NCBI GenBank assembly: GCA_017469355.1
Contig: JAFUGM010000063.1
Coordinates: 1-41,104, forward strand
Source of the DNA: Solobacterium sp.
Lineage (GTDB): Bacteria; Bacillota_I; Bacilli_A; Erysipelotrichales; Erysipelotrichaceae
Reading direction: 5' to 3'
Length of the DNA: 41,104 nucleotides
How positions within the stretch are numbered: position 1 is the first letter of the stretch; the number at the start of each line of letters is the position of its first letter. The notes under the pieces are model-generated. The model searched no databases, was not told the origin of the DNA, and worked only from the letters and a program-made list of their open reading frames with translations. Of the stretch, positions 22,715 through 28,591 are shown piece after piece. A program made the translations under genes and the position numbers.

Positions 22715-23406
22715 TTCGTCGTCACCTTTCTGATCCGGATGTTCTCGGCAACGTATTTAATCGTGATCGTCCGTGTTGTCTGGTAGGTATGATCACCAAT
22801 CGTTATCGTCTTTTCAGACGTATCGACTTTGGCATCCGCCTCAAGCTGAAGAATGTAAGTGCCATCCTGCTGGTAAACCTTTGCGAGAATCCCACCATAA
22901 CGGTTCATACTCAGTTTTACGATCACATCCAATTCACCATAGGTATCCCCACCTACTGTCAATTTCTTCTCAACTCCTGCAATCGCATTTCCAAGGTAGT
23001 AGAAGTCCACATTTGATTTCCATCGATTCTCTTTTTCAAGAGACAGATACCCATCAAAACACTGACTGAGCATATCCTTTAATAAAGAACTGTCATCTGC
23101 CGCTGCGCCAGTTTCAATCAGTACTCCATCTGTATAAGTGACCGTGCCATCCGCTCCTTCTGTGGCGACATCTGTAACAGTAAATTCCACATCTTCCAGG
23201 GAATCTCTGATGTATCTTGTGGCAGAAGAAACCGCATAGTATTCCTGATCATCTTTCTTCATCGTCGCAAGCTGGCCGCTTACTCCGGAAGCACTGGTAA
23301 GCACAATTGACCCCACCACCGCACACATGATGAAAAACAGCAGCGCAAGCATCAGCGTAGCTCCGTCATTGTTCTTAAGTTTTTTGACTAAAATCGCTGT
23401 TTTCAT
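22711..23406 (-). CDS. Atypical pilin-like protein lacking Glu5 (231 aa), first gene of the operon
   Basis: The frame extends further upstream, but that part crosses the pgi terminator. I take ATG 23404-23406, which yields the short leader MKTAILVKKLKNNDG followed by ATLMLALLFFIMCAVVGSIV. This resembles prepilins, except that Leu replaces Glu at +5, as in GspK and PilX-type tip pilins. The rest has a long amphipathic helix (residues about 40-65) and a beta-rich domain. The ribosome site is weak (CAAGAAACG). Its stop overlaps the next pilin start by four bases. An extended -10 promoter lies about 75 bp upstream, making this the probable first gene of the six-gene operon. The alternative is an unrelated single-pass protein. 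Confidence 0.78.
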   Translation of the reverse strand: MKTAILVKKLKNNDGATLMLALLFFIMCAVVGSIVLTSASGVSGQLATMKKDDQEYYAVSSATRYIRDSLEDVEFTVTDVATEGADGTVTYTDGVLIETGAAADDSSLLKDMLSQCFDGYLSLEKENRWKSNVDFYYLGNAIAGVEKKLTVGGDTYGELDVIVKLSMNRYGGILAKVYQQDGTYILQLEADAKVDTSEKTITIGDHTYQTTRTITIKYVAENIRIRKVTTK

Positions 23407-23479
23407 ACGTTTCTTGCGAGTTTCTGTATCATCCTGTCGAATGCACGACAAAAAATGAATGCATACTTTCGCAAATCTC

Positions 23480-23488
23480 ATTGTATCA
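23480..23488 (-). promoter_or_regulatory. Candidate promoter of the pilin-adhesin operon (extended -10)
   Basis: On the minus strand TGATACAAT fits an extended -10 (TGn then TACAAT, one mismatch from TATAAT). It is about 75 bp upstream of the first pilin ATG. I see no good -35 box, which is usual for extended -10 promoters. Further upstream, at 23520-23538, is a small inverted repeat (TTTGAA, 7-bp spacer, TTCAAA) that could bind a regulator. I looked for a c-di-GMP riboswitch in the leader and saw none. Confidence 0.45.
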
Positions 23489-23588
23489 AAAATCTGAAAC
23501 GAATCACTAAATTTGCTATTTTGAACACTATTTTCAAATTGTACCCCGCTAAAAATAACTTCGTGTTCGTCATCTCGAAGATACATAG

Positions 23589-23625
23589 AAAAAGACCTCC
23601 GGGAGCTTGATTCCCAAGAGGTCTT
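23589..23625 (-). terminator. Rho-independent terminator after pgi
   Basis: On the minus strand AAGACCTC pairs with GAGGTCTT, with further pairing inside (TTGGGA with TCCCGG) and a run of five T at the 3' side. It lies just after the pgi stop and separates pgi from the pilin operon. Confidence 0.85.
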
Positions 23626-23637
23626 ACTCAATTATTC

Positions 23638-24915
23638 TTATTCGGGTTTTCCCAGAAGCTTGAACATGTTCTTCTTATAGACTTCTACGCCTGGCTGATT
23701 GAATGGATTGATATCCAGCATATAGCAGGTCATAGCAGTTGCGATGAAGAACCAGTAGCACTGATAGCCGAAGCTGTAATCACTCATATCCGGAAGTGAA
23801 ATCACAAGATTCGGTACACCGCCGGTTTCCACATGCGCCGCGAGCGTTCCCTGCATTGCCATCTTATTTACCCAGTCCAGATTCTTTCCGGCGAGGTAGT
23901 TCATGGTATCGAGGTTTTCCGGATCATTCGGCACGACCGCATCAAGTGTCGGCTTTTCTACCTTTAATAATGTCTCAAAGAGAACCTTGTTGCCTTCCTG
24001 AATGAACTGACCAAGAGAATGGAGGTCCGTAGAGAAGGTTGCGGAATCAGGGAGAATTCCCTTTCCTTCCTTGCCTTCAGACTCACCCATCAGCTGTTTG
24101 AACCATTCTCCCAGCATCGTTAACTGCGGTTCATAGGTCACAAACATCTCGACGTTGTATCCCTGGTTCTGAAGAATTCTGCGGCTTACCGCATAGCGGT
24201 ATGCGTCATTCACCTTCAGATCATCCGTATTCAGATCATTGTATGCGTCCTTAAGGCCATCCATGACACGCTTGATATCAATTCCCATTAATGCCATCGG
24301 GAGTAAGCCAACCGGAGTGATGACGGAGTAACGGCCACCGATGTTATCGGGAATGACGAAGGTTTCATATCCTTCCTTGTCAGCCAGAGCCTTCAGGGTT
24401 CCTCTTGCCTTATCGGTTGTCGCAATAATACGATCCTTGCATTCTTCCTTGCCGTATTTCTTCTCCATGAACTGCTTCAGAAGACGGAATGCCAGTGCGG
24501 TTTCTGTTGTCGTTCCGGACTTGGAAATAACATTGACTACGACATCCTTATCTTTAATATGGTTGAGCACCTGAGAAATGTATGTGCTGGAGAAGGTGTT
24601 TCCAACAAAGACAACTTCCTTGTCGCTGTCGGGATACATACCCTGAATCATTTCGATTCCAGCCCGTGCACCAAGGTAGGAACCACCGATGCCACAGACA
24701 ACGACACAGTTGGTCTTGTCCTTCAGTTTCTCCGCAACCTGGATAATCCGTTCAAATTCTTCTTTGTCATAGGTCTCAGCCCAGTCAACCCAGCCAAGGA
24801 AATCATTTCCCGGCCCGGTCTTTTCGTGAATCATCTTGTGAACTCTGGTGACTGTCTCCTGGTAGGATTCAATCTCCTCTTTCAGCAGTGCCTGTGTGGA
24901 ATCAAGCTTCATCAT
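23638..24915 (-). CDS. pgi: Glucose-6-phosphate isomerase
   Basis: Interconverts glucose 6-phosphate and fructose 6-phosphate in the cytoplasm, in glycolysis and gluconeogenesis. The 425-residue length is typical of the short bacterial form. Diagnostic segments are GIGGSYLGARAG, the sugar-phosphate-binding SKSGTTTETALAF, the family signature around GGRYSVITPVGLLP, the DLHSLGQ histidine segment and the C-terminal GVEVYKKNMF with the conserved lysine. Two adjacent ATGs (24913-24915 and 24910-24912) are both possible starts. The AAGGAG ribosome site lies inside the end of the upstream S1-domain gene, and only 7 bp separate the two genes, so they probably form an operon that ends at the terminator at 23589-23625. 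Confidence 0.97.
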   Translation of the reverse strand: MMKLDSTQALLKEEIESYQETVTRVHKMIHEKTGPGNDFLGWVDWAETYDKEEFERIIQVAEKLKDKTNCVVVCGIGGSYLGARAGIEMIQGMYPDSDKEVVFVGNTFSSTYISQVLNHIKDKDVVVNVISKSGTTTETALAFRLLKQFMEKKYGKEECKDRIIATTDKARGTLKALADKEGYETFVIPDNIGGRYSVITPVGLLPMALMGIDIKRVMDGLKDAYNDLNTDDLKVNDAYRYAVSRRILQNQGYNVEMFVTYEPQLTMLGEWFKQLMGESEGKEGKGILPDSATFSTDLHSLGQFIQEGNKVLFETLLKVEKPTLDAVVPNDPENLDTMNYLAGKNLDWVNKMAMQGTLAAHVETGGVPNLVISLPDMSDYSFGYQCYWFFIATAMTCYMLDINPFNQPGVEVYKKNMFKLLGKPE

Positions 24916-24922
24916 ATGTGTT

Positions 24923-25285
24923 CTATTCTCCTTTTTCTGATTCCGAAATCCATTGGTCCATCATGGCCGCAATGGATGAAAATCCAATATGATTTGCGGG
25001 AAGCTCCGCCTTGCGGTTCAATGGCCGCCGACGGCTTCTTGCATGGGGGCGATTCAGCGCCTTCAGGGAAAGTCTTGCCTGCTGGGCCTGATAATCGAAG
25101 TCAATGATTTTGACGGTAACGGTATCACCAACCTTCACAAACCGGTTGATATCCCGTACATAACCATCGCTGATTTCCGAAATGTGAATCAGTCCGCTGG
25201 TATAGCGATCCAGGCTTACAAATGCGCCATATGGCTGTATTCCCGTCACTTTGCCTTCAACTGTCTGACCGATTCGATACTGCAT
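24923..25285 (-). CDS. S1-domain RNA-binding protein, YugI/CvfD-like (120 aa)
   Basis: The start at 25283-25285 gives MQYRIGQTVEG with a GGGAGTGA ribosome site; the longer open frame upstream would overlap the divergent promoter. Residues about 5-75 are an S1 OB-fold (GQTVEGKVTGIQPYGAFVSL, GLIHISEIS, VKVGDTVTVKI, RLSLKAL). A short basic linker (ARSRRRPLNRK) and an acidic tail follow. Proteins of this size with one S1 domain (general stress protein 13, YugI, CvfD) bind RNA or ribosomes and act as post-transcriptional regulators in Bacillota; the exact role here is unknown. It sits immediately upstream of pgi, and is divergent from the PAP2-family gene. Confidence 0.9.
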   Translation of the reverse strand: MQYRIGQTVEGKVTGIQPYGAFVSLDRYTSGLIHISEISDGYVRDINRFVKVGDTVTVKIIDFDYQAQQARLSLKALNRPHARSRRRPLNRKAELPANHIGFSSIAAMMDQWISESEKGE

Positions 25286-25326
25286 TTCTTCACTCCCAAG
25301 ACATTTTACCACTTCAATTTTGCCTG

Positions 25327-25335
25327 TGCTATACT
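25327..25335 (+). promoter_or_regulatory. Candidate promoter of the PAP2-nifU unit
   Basis: TGCTATACT is an extended -10 with five of six matches to TATAAT. An upstream TTACCA lies 18 bp before it as a partial -35. The predicted start leaves a short leader before the ATG at 25354 that still contains the GGAG ribosome site. Confidence 0.5.
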
Positions 25336-25353
25336 TCCATGTGGAGTTACGAA

Positions 25354-25809
25354 ATGCTGAGAACAATGTATCCATTCTGGTCAGCGATCACTGCGGCTGT
25401 ACTGGCCCAGATCCTGAAACCGATTATATATTACATACGTACAAGAAAGAGAAATCTCTGGCTGCTGTTTGACAGCGGCGGAATGCCAAGTTCCCATACC
25501 GCACTGGTATCGGCTCTTGCGATATCTGTAGGACTACAGGAACAGTTCAGTTCCACCATCTTTGCGGTTACTGCGACTCTTGCGGTCATCGTCATCTATG
25601 ATGCGGCTAACGTCCGTTATTACAGCGGGCAGAATATCCGGGTTACCCAGCAGTTAGTTAAAGATGTGCAGGAAAACCTGCACACGGAATTCGACAATCC
25701 GATCTACCAGATTAAACTAAAGGAAGTGCTCGGACATCGCTGGAGAGAAATCTTCGCAGGATTCCTGCTGGGCGCTCTGATTGCACTGTTCTTCCATTAT
25801 GGGTTATAA
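25354..25809 (+). CDS. Divergent PAP2 family (DUF212/YuiD-like) membrane protein (151 aa)
   Basis: The start at 25354 (MLRTMYPFW) has a GTGGAG ribosome site 7 bp away; the frame is open further upstream but without a ribosome site. The hallmark LFDSGGMPSSHTALV (residues about 38-52) corresponds to the phosphatase motif region of the COG1963 family. About four hydrophobic segments are visible (residues 8-25, 45-62, 68-85 and 130-148). The family is related to acid phosphatases of the PAP2 type, but the substrate is unknown. The downstream NifU-type gene begins 22 bp after its stop, and the two probably share a transcript ending at 26168. Confidence 0.9.
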   Translation: MLRTMYPFWSAITAAVLAQILKPIIYYIRTRKRNLWLLFDSGGMPSSHTALVSALAISVGLQEQFSSTIFAVTATLAVIVIYDAANVRYYSGQNIRVTQQLVKDVQENLHTEFDNPIYQIKLKEVLGHRWREIFAGFLLGALIALFFHYGL

Positions 25810-25831
25810 CGGTTAGGAGGAAATTGAGAAT

Positions 25832-26143
25832 ATGAGTGAAACAGAAAACAAGGTAAATGAAACTGATGTGGTCGCCCGCATCGATCGTACTATCAACAAA
25901 ATACGTCCCTACATCCAGCAGGATGGCGGTGATGTGGAACTGGTAGACTTCAAAGATGGTGTTGTCACTGTACGTATGCTTGGCGCATGCGCAGGTTGTA
26001 TGGCAATCGATGCCACACTGACCGAAGGCATTCAGGCAATCCTTCTCGATGAAGTTCCCGAGGTCAAGGAAGTACGTCTTGACACCATGACGGGATTTGG
26101 TGGATTCGGTGCTGGTAACGGCAGCGGTTATACCTGGTATTAA
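25832..26143 (+). CDS. NifU-like C-terminal domain iron-sulfur scaffold protein (103 aa)
   Basis: The protein is almost entirely one NifU C-terminal domain: RPYIQQDGGDVELVDF at residues 25-40, then VRMLGACAGCMAIDATL with Cys53 and Cys56 forming the CxxC pair that binds a 4Fe-4S cluster in Nfu proteins. VPEVKEVRLD closes the fold. It should carry clusters to target apoproteins in the cytoplasm. The ribosome site AGGAGG is 11 bp before the ATG, slightly far. A Gly-rich tail with a terminal Tyr-Thr-Trp-Tyr is unusual. No suf or isc genes are in the window. Confidence 0.94.
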   Translation: MSETENKVNETDVVARIDRTINKIRPYIQQDGGDVELVDFKDGVVTVRMLGACAGCMAIDATLTEGIQAILLDEVPEVKEVRLDTMTGFGGFGAGNGSGYTWY

Positions 26144-26168
26144 TCCGCAGAACTGCGGATTTTTATTT
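26142..26168 (+). terminator. Rho-independent terminator after the NifU-like gene
   Basis: ATCCGCAG and CTGCGGAT form a compact GC-containing stem beginning at the stop codon, followed by TTTTTATTTT. Confidence 0.9.
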
Positions 26169-26182
26169 TGAAAATTCAGGTT

Positions 26183-26213
26183 TTGACATATTTTTTCAAA
26201 TTTTTTCATGATT
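26183..26213 (+). promoter_or_regulatory. Candidate glnN promoter
   Basis: A consensus TTGACA at 26183-26188 is followed after 18 bp by CATGAT (four of six matches to TATAAT). If used, the leader would be about 90 nt and contain the phased T-tracts and hairpin described separately. A second, weaker -35-like TTGAAA at 26259-26264 has no convincing -10. Confidence 0.4.
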
Positions 26214-26257
26214 TTTCGAATATTTTTCTGATTTTCAGCACTTTTTCGGAATTTTTT
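26191..26257 (+). other. Helically phased T-tracts (predicted curved DNA)
   Basis: Seven T-runs of four to six bases, most closed by a C, end near 26197, 26207, 26217, 26228, 26236, 26247 and 26257. The spacings are 10, 10, 11, 8, 11 and 10 bp, close to one helical turn. Phased A/T tracts of this kind bend DNA intrinsically. They lie between the NifU terminator and glnN. Confidence 0.6.
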
Positions 26258-26286
26258 ATTGAAAATCACAGTTTTTTATTCAAAAT
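26252..26286 (+). repeat. 15-bp direct repeat upstream of glnN
   Basis: ttttttattgaaaat (26252-26266) and ttttttattcaaaat (26272-26286) differ at one base and are exactly 20 bp apart, about two helical turns. They could bind a regulator on one face of the DNA, but the low complexity makes chance possible. Confidence 0.4.
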
Positions 26287-26310
26287 ATTCCTCATAAGGG
26301 GGAATATTTT
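26282..26310 (+). promoter_or_regulatory. Perfect hairpin overlapping the glnN ribosome site
   Basis: aaaatattcc and ggaatatttt are perfect 10-bp inverted repeats around a 9-base loop, ending at the base before the ATG. The AAGGGGG ribosome site spans the loop and the 3' arm. It could act as an RNA hairpin controlling translation or as a DNA operator; it is too AT-rich, and wrongly placed, to be a terminator. Confidence 0.55.
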
Positions 26311-28398
26311 ATGGAAAAGCCGTTTGAAGAATTCGGATCACTCGTTTTTTCAGAAACTGCGATGAAGGAGCGCTTACCAAAACCTGTCTATCTTTCCTGG
26401 AAGCGCACCGTCGCAAACGAAGGCACCTTAGATCGCCCTACTGCCGACTCCATCGCTCATGCGATGAAACGATGGGCACTGGAACATGGGGCAACGCACT
26501 ACACGCACTGGTTCCAGCCGTTAACCGGAACGACCGCGGAAAAACATGATGCGTTCATTGATCCGGACAGTGCTGGCGAACCGATGACACACTTTTCCGG
26601 GAAGAATCTGATCAAAGGTGAACCGGATGCGTCCAGTTTTCCAAGCGGCGGCTTACGGGCAACCTTTGAAGCACGTGGTTATACCTATTGGGATGTGACA
26701 AGCCCGGCATTCATTAAGGACAACGTCTTATGCATTCCCACCGTATTTGTTTCCTATAACGGGGAATCCCTCGATAAAAAGGATCCCCTTCTCAAATCCA
26801 TCAAGGCACTCTCTGCCGCCAGCACCAATGTCGTAAACATCCTCGGGGATAAGGATGTGCGCTCCTGTACTGCGGTGGTAGGCCTTGAACAGGAGTACTT
26901 CCTGATCGATAAGAAATACTTCGATCTTCGCCCGGATCTTAAACTCACGGGTCGTACGTTATTTGGGGCACCAGCCTCCAAGGGCCAGGAACTTTCTGAC
27001 CATTACTTTGGGGCACTACCAAGACGCGTATCTGAGTTCATGAGTGATGTGGACCAGGAATTATGGAAGCTTGGCATCTTCGCTAAGACCGAACATAACG
27101 AAGTGGCTCCAGGGCAGTTTGAACTGGCACCGGTATATTCCAACTGCAATATGGCCGTCGATGACAACCAGCTGATGATGGAGATTCTTGCGAAGACCGC
27201 AGAAAAACATGGTCTGGCATGTCTGCTTCATGAAAAGCCGTTTGATGGTATTAACGGTTCTGGCAAACACAACAACTGGTCGATCACGACCGATACCGGA
27301 CAGAACTTGTTCTCCCCAGGCGAAAAACCAGCCGAAAACATCCGCTTCCTCGTATTTGTCTGTGCCTTCATCAAGGCTGTCGATGAAAATGCGGTATTAC
27401 TGCGCATGAGTGCAAGTTCCGCCGGAAACGACCATCGACTTGGCGCAGATGAAGCTCCGCCTGCGATCATCTCCATTTATCTTGGAAGCTATATTGAAAA
27501 CATTCTCTATGGCTTATATATGGGGAAAAAGGAAAAGAAGAAGGATACCCCGGATACGGAATTCAATCCGATCTCCGGACTCTCCTATATCCCGCATGAT
27601 AACTCTGACCGCAACCGCACTTCCCCGGTTGCCTTCACAGGAAACAAATTTGAATTCCGCATGTTGGGCTCTTCCATGTCGGCAGCGGAAGTCAATACTG
27701 TACTCAACGCTATCATGGCCAAGTCCCTCAATGAAATAGCGGAGGAACTCTCCGGCCTCAAGTATCTCCAGGATATCCGCGCAAAGGCATTGGATATCTG
27801 CCGGGATATTATTGATAAACATAAGCGTATTCTGTTTTCTGGCGATGGATATTCCGAGGAATGGGTAAAAGAAGCCAAGCGCCGTGGATTACCGAACATC
27901 CGTTCCTTCATCGAAAGCATTGATGTGCTGGATGATGAAGACACAATCGCGATGTTGGCAGATCTTGGAATCTACACGGAAAAGGAATTGGCGGCACGGA
28001 AAGCAATCTATGCGGAACAGTATGTATCAGTCATGGGAATTGAGGTAAAGACCATGTTATCGATGGTACGAAAGTCCGTTCTTCCTTCCATCACCGCGGA
28101 AATTCACTTCTATGAAGAAGCACGCGGTTCTTCCGCAAAACCTGCCAGATTCCTGAAGGATCGCTGTGCGCACCTGCAGAAGCTGATCGATGGCATCTAT
28201 GATGCGGCAGATGATCTGAACAAGGAATATGAGGCAGTATTAAAACTGAACTCCGCAGAAAAAGCAGGACTTGCGATGTATACCACTGTCAGTGAAAAGA
28301 TGAATGCTCTTCGGACACTCATTGATGAGTATGAGACCATTGCTTCCAGTGAGTTCTACAAGCTGCCAAGCTACGAAGATATGTTGTTCAATCTTTAA
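26311..28398 (+). CDS. glnN: Type III glutamine synthetase
   Basis: Makes glutamine from glutamate, ammonia and ATP in the cytoplasm. At 695 residues it matches the GSIII class, which is much longer than GSI or GSII. Typical segments are HYTHWFQPLTG followed by AEKHDAF near residue 70, GLEQEYFLIDK (metal and substrate-binding glutamates), EVAPGQFELAPVY, NGSGKHNNWSI and the NRTSPVAFTGNKFEFR active-site stretch. The ATG at 26311 lies 8 bp after GGGGG. It is monocistronic, with a terminator at 28443-28494. The AT-rich leader has phased T-tracts, a direct repeat and a hairpin at the ribosome site; no GlnR-type TGTNA-N7-TNACA box was seen. Confidence 0.97.
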   Translation: MEKPFEEFGSLVFSETAMKERLPKPVYLSWKRTVANEGTLDRPTADSIAHAMKRWALEHGATHYTHWFQPLTGTTAEKHDAFIDPDSAGEPMTHFSGKNLIKGEPDASSFPSGGLRATFEARGYTYWDVTSPAFIKDNVLCIPTVFVSYNGESLDKKDPLLKSIKALSAASTNVVNILGDKDVRSCTAVVGLEQEYFLIDKKYFDLRPDLKLTGRTLFGAPASKGQELSDHYFGALPRRVSEFMSDVDQELWKLGIFAKTEHNEVAPGQFELAPVYSNCNMAVDDNQLMMEILAKTAEKHGLACLLHEKPFDGINGSGKHNNWSITTDTGQNLFSPGEKPAENIRFLVFVCAFIKAVDENAVLLRMSASSAGNDHRLGADEAPPAIISIYLGSYIENILYGLYMGKKEKKKDTPDTEFNPISGLSYIPHDNSDRNRTSPVAFTGNKFEFRMLGSSMSAAEVNTVLNAIMAKSLNEIAEELSGLKYLQDIRAKALDICRDIIDKHKRILFSGDGYSEEWVKEAKRRGLPNIRSFIESIDVLDDEDTIAMLADLGIYTEKELAARKAIYAEQYVSVMGIEVKTMLSMVRKSVLPSITAEIHFYEEARGSSAKPARFLKDRCAHLQKLIDGIYDAADDLNKEYEAVLKLNSAEKAGLAMYTTVSEKMNALRTLIDEYETIASSEFYKLPSYEDMLFNL

Positions 28399-28442
28399 GC
28401 CATCGAACAAGCCACTCCCGATTCTATAACAGTTATTCATAT

Positions 28443-28494
28443 GGGTCTCTCTTATCTGTTAGGCTCTCAGCCAACATGATAGAAGACCCTTTTA
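28443..28494 (+). terminator. Terminator of glnN
   Basis: GGGTCT pairs with AGACCC as the base of a long imperfect stem (with an apical GGC/GCC stem), followed by TTTT. It is on the plus strand, 45 bp after the glnN stop. Confidence 0.75.
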
Positions 28495-28528
28495 TATATC
28501 TTCGATCAGGTTCTAGGGCTGAACCTAG

Positions 28529-28559
28529 AAAAAACTGCGCAGCCATAAGCTACGCAGCC
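28529..28559 (-). terminator. Terminator of the extracellular reductase gene
   Basis: On the minus strand CTGCGTAGC pairs with GCTGCGCAG (one G-U), followed by six T. It lies 33 bp after the stop of the minus-strand reductase, facing the glnN terminator. The 28399-28591 gap otherwise holds nothing I can assign. Confidence 0.85.
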
Positions 28560-28591
28560 AATTCATAGAATCGTTTTGATGTTTCCTTTGA

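Noticed and set aside
23407-23590. c-di-GMP riboswitch in front of the pilin operon
   Set aside because: Such switches precede pilin genes in some Clostridia, but I see no matching conserved core here, and the leader after the -10 is too short.
23407-23631. Longer start for the first pilin gene, adding about 75 residues
   Set aside because: The extension would run through the pgi terminator and the promoter and would bury the prepilin leader; its sequence is not protein-like.
25286-25375. Longer start for the S1-domain gene (30 more residues)
   Set aside because: The extension overlaps the divergent promoter and start of the PAP2-family gene, and the internal ATG has a good ribosome site.
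25712-26269. A 185-codon minus-strand frame opposite the NifU-like gene
   Set aside because: It is antisense to a gene with an unmistakable NifU domain and runs into low-complexity T-rich sequence.
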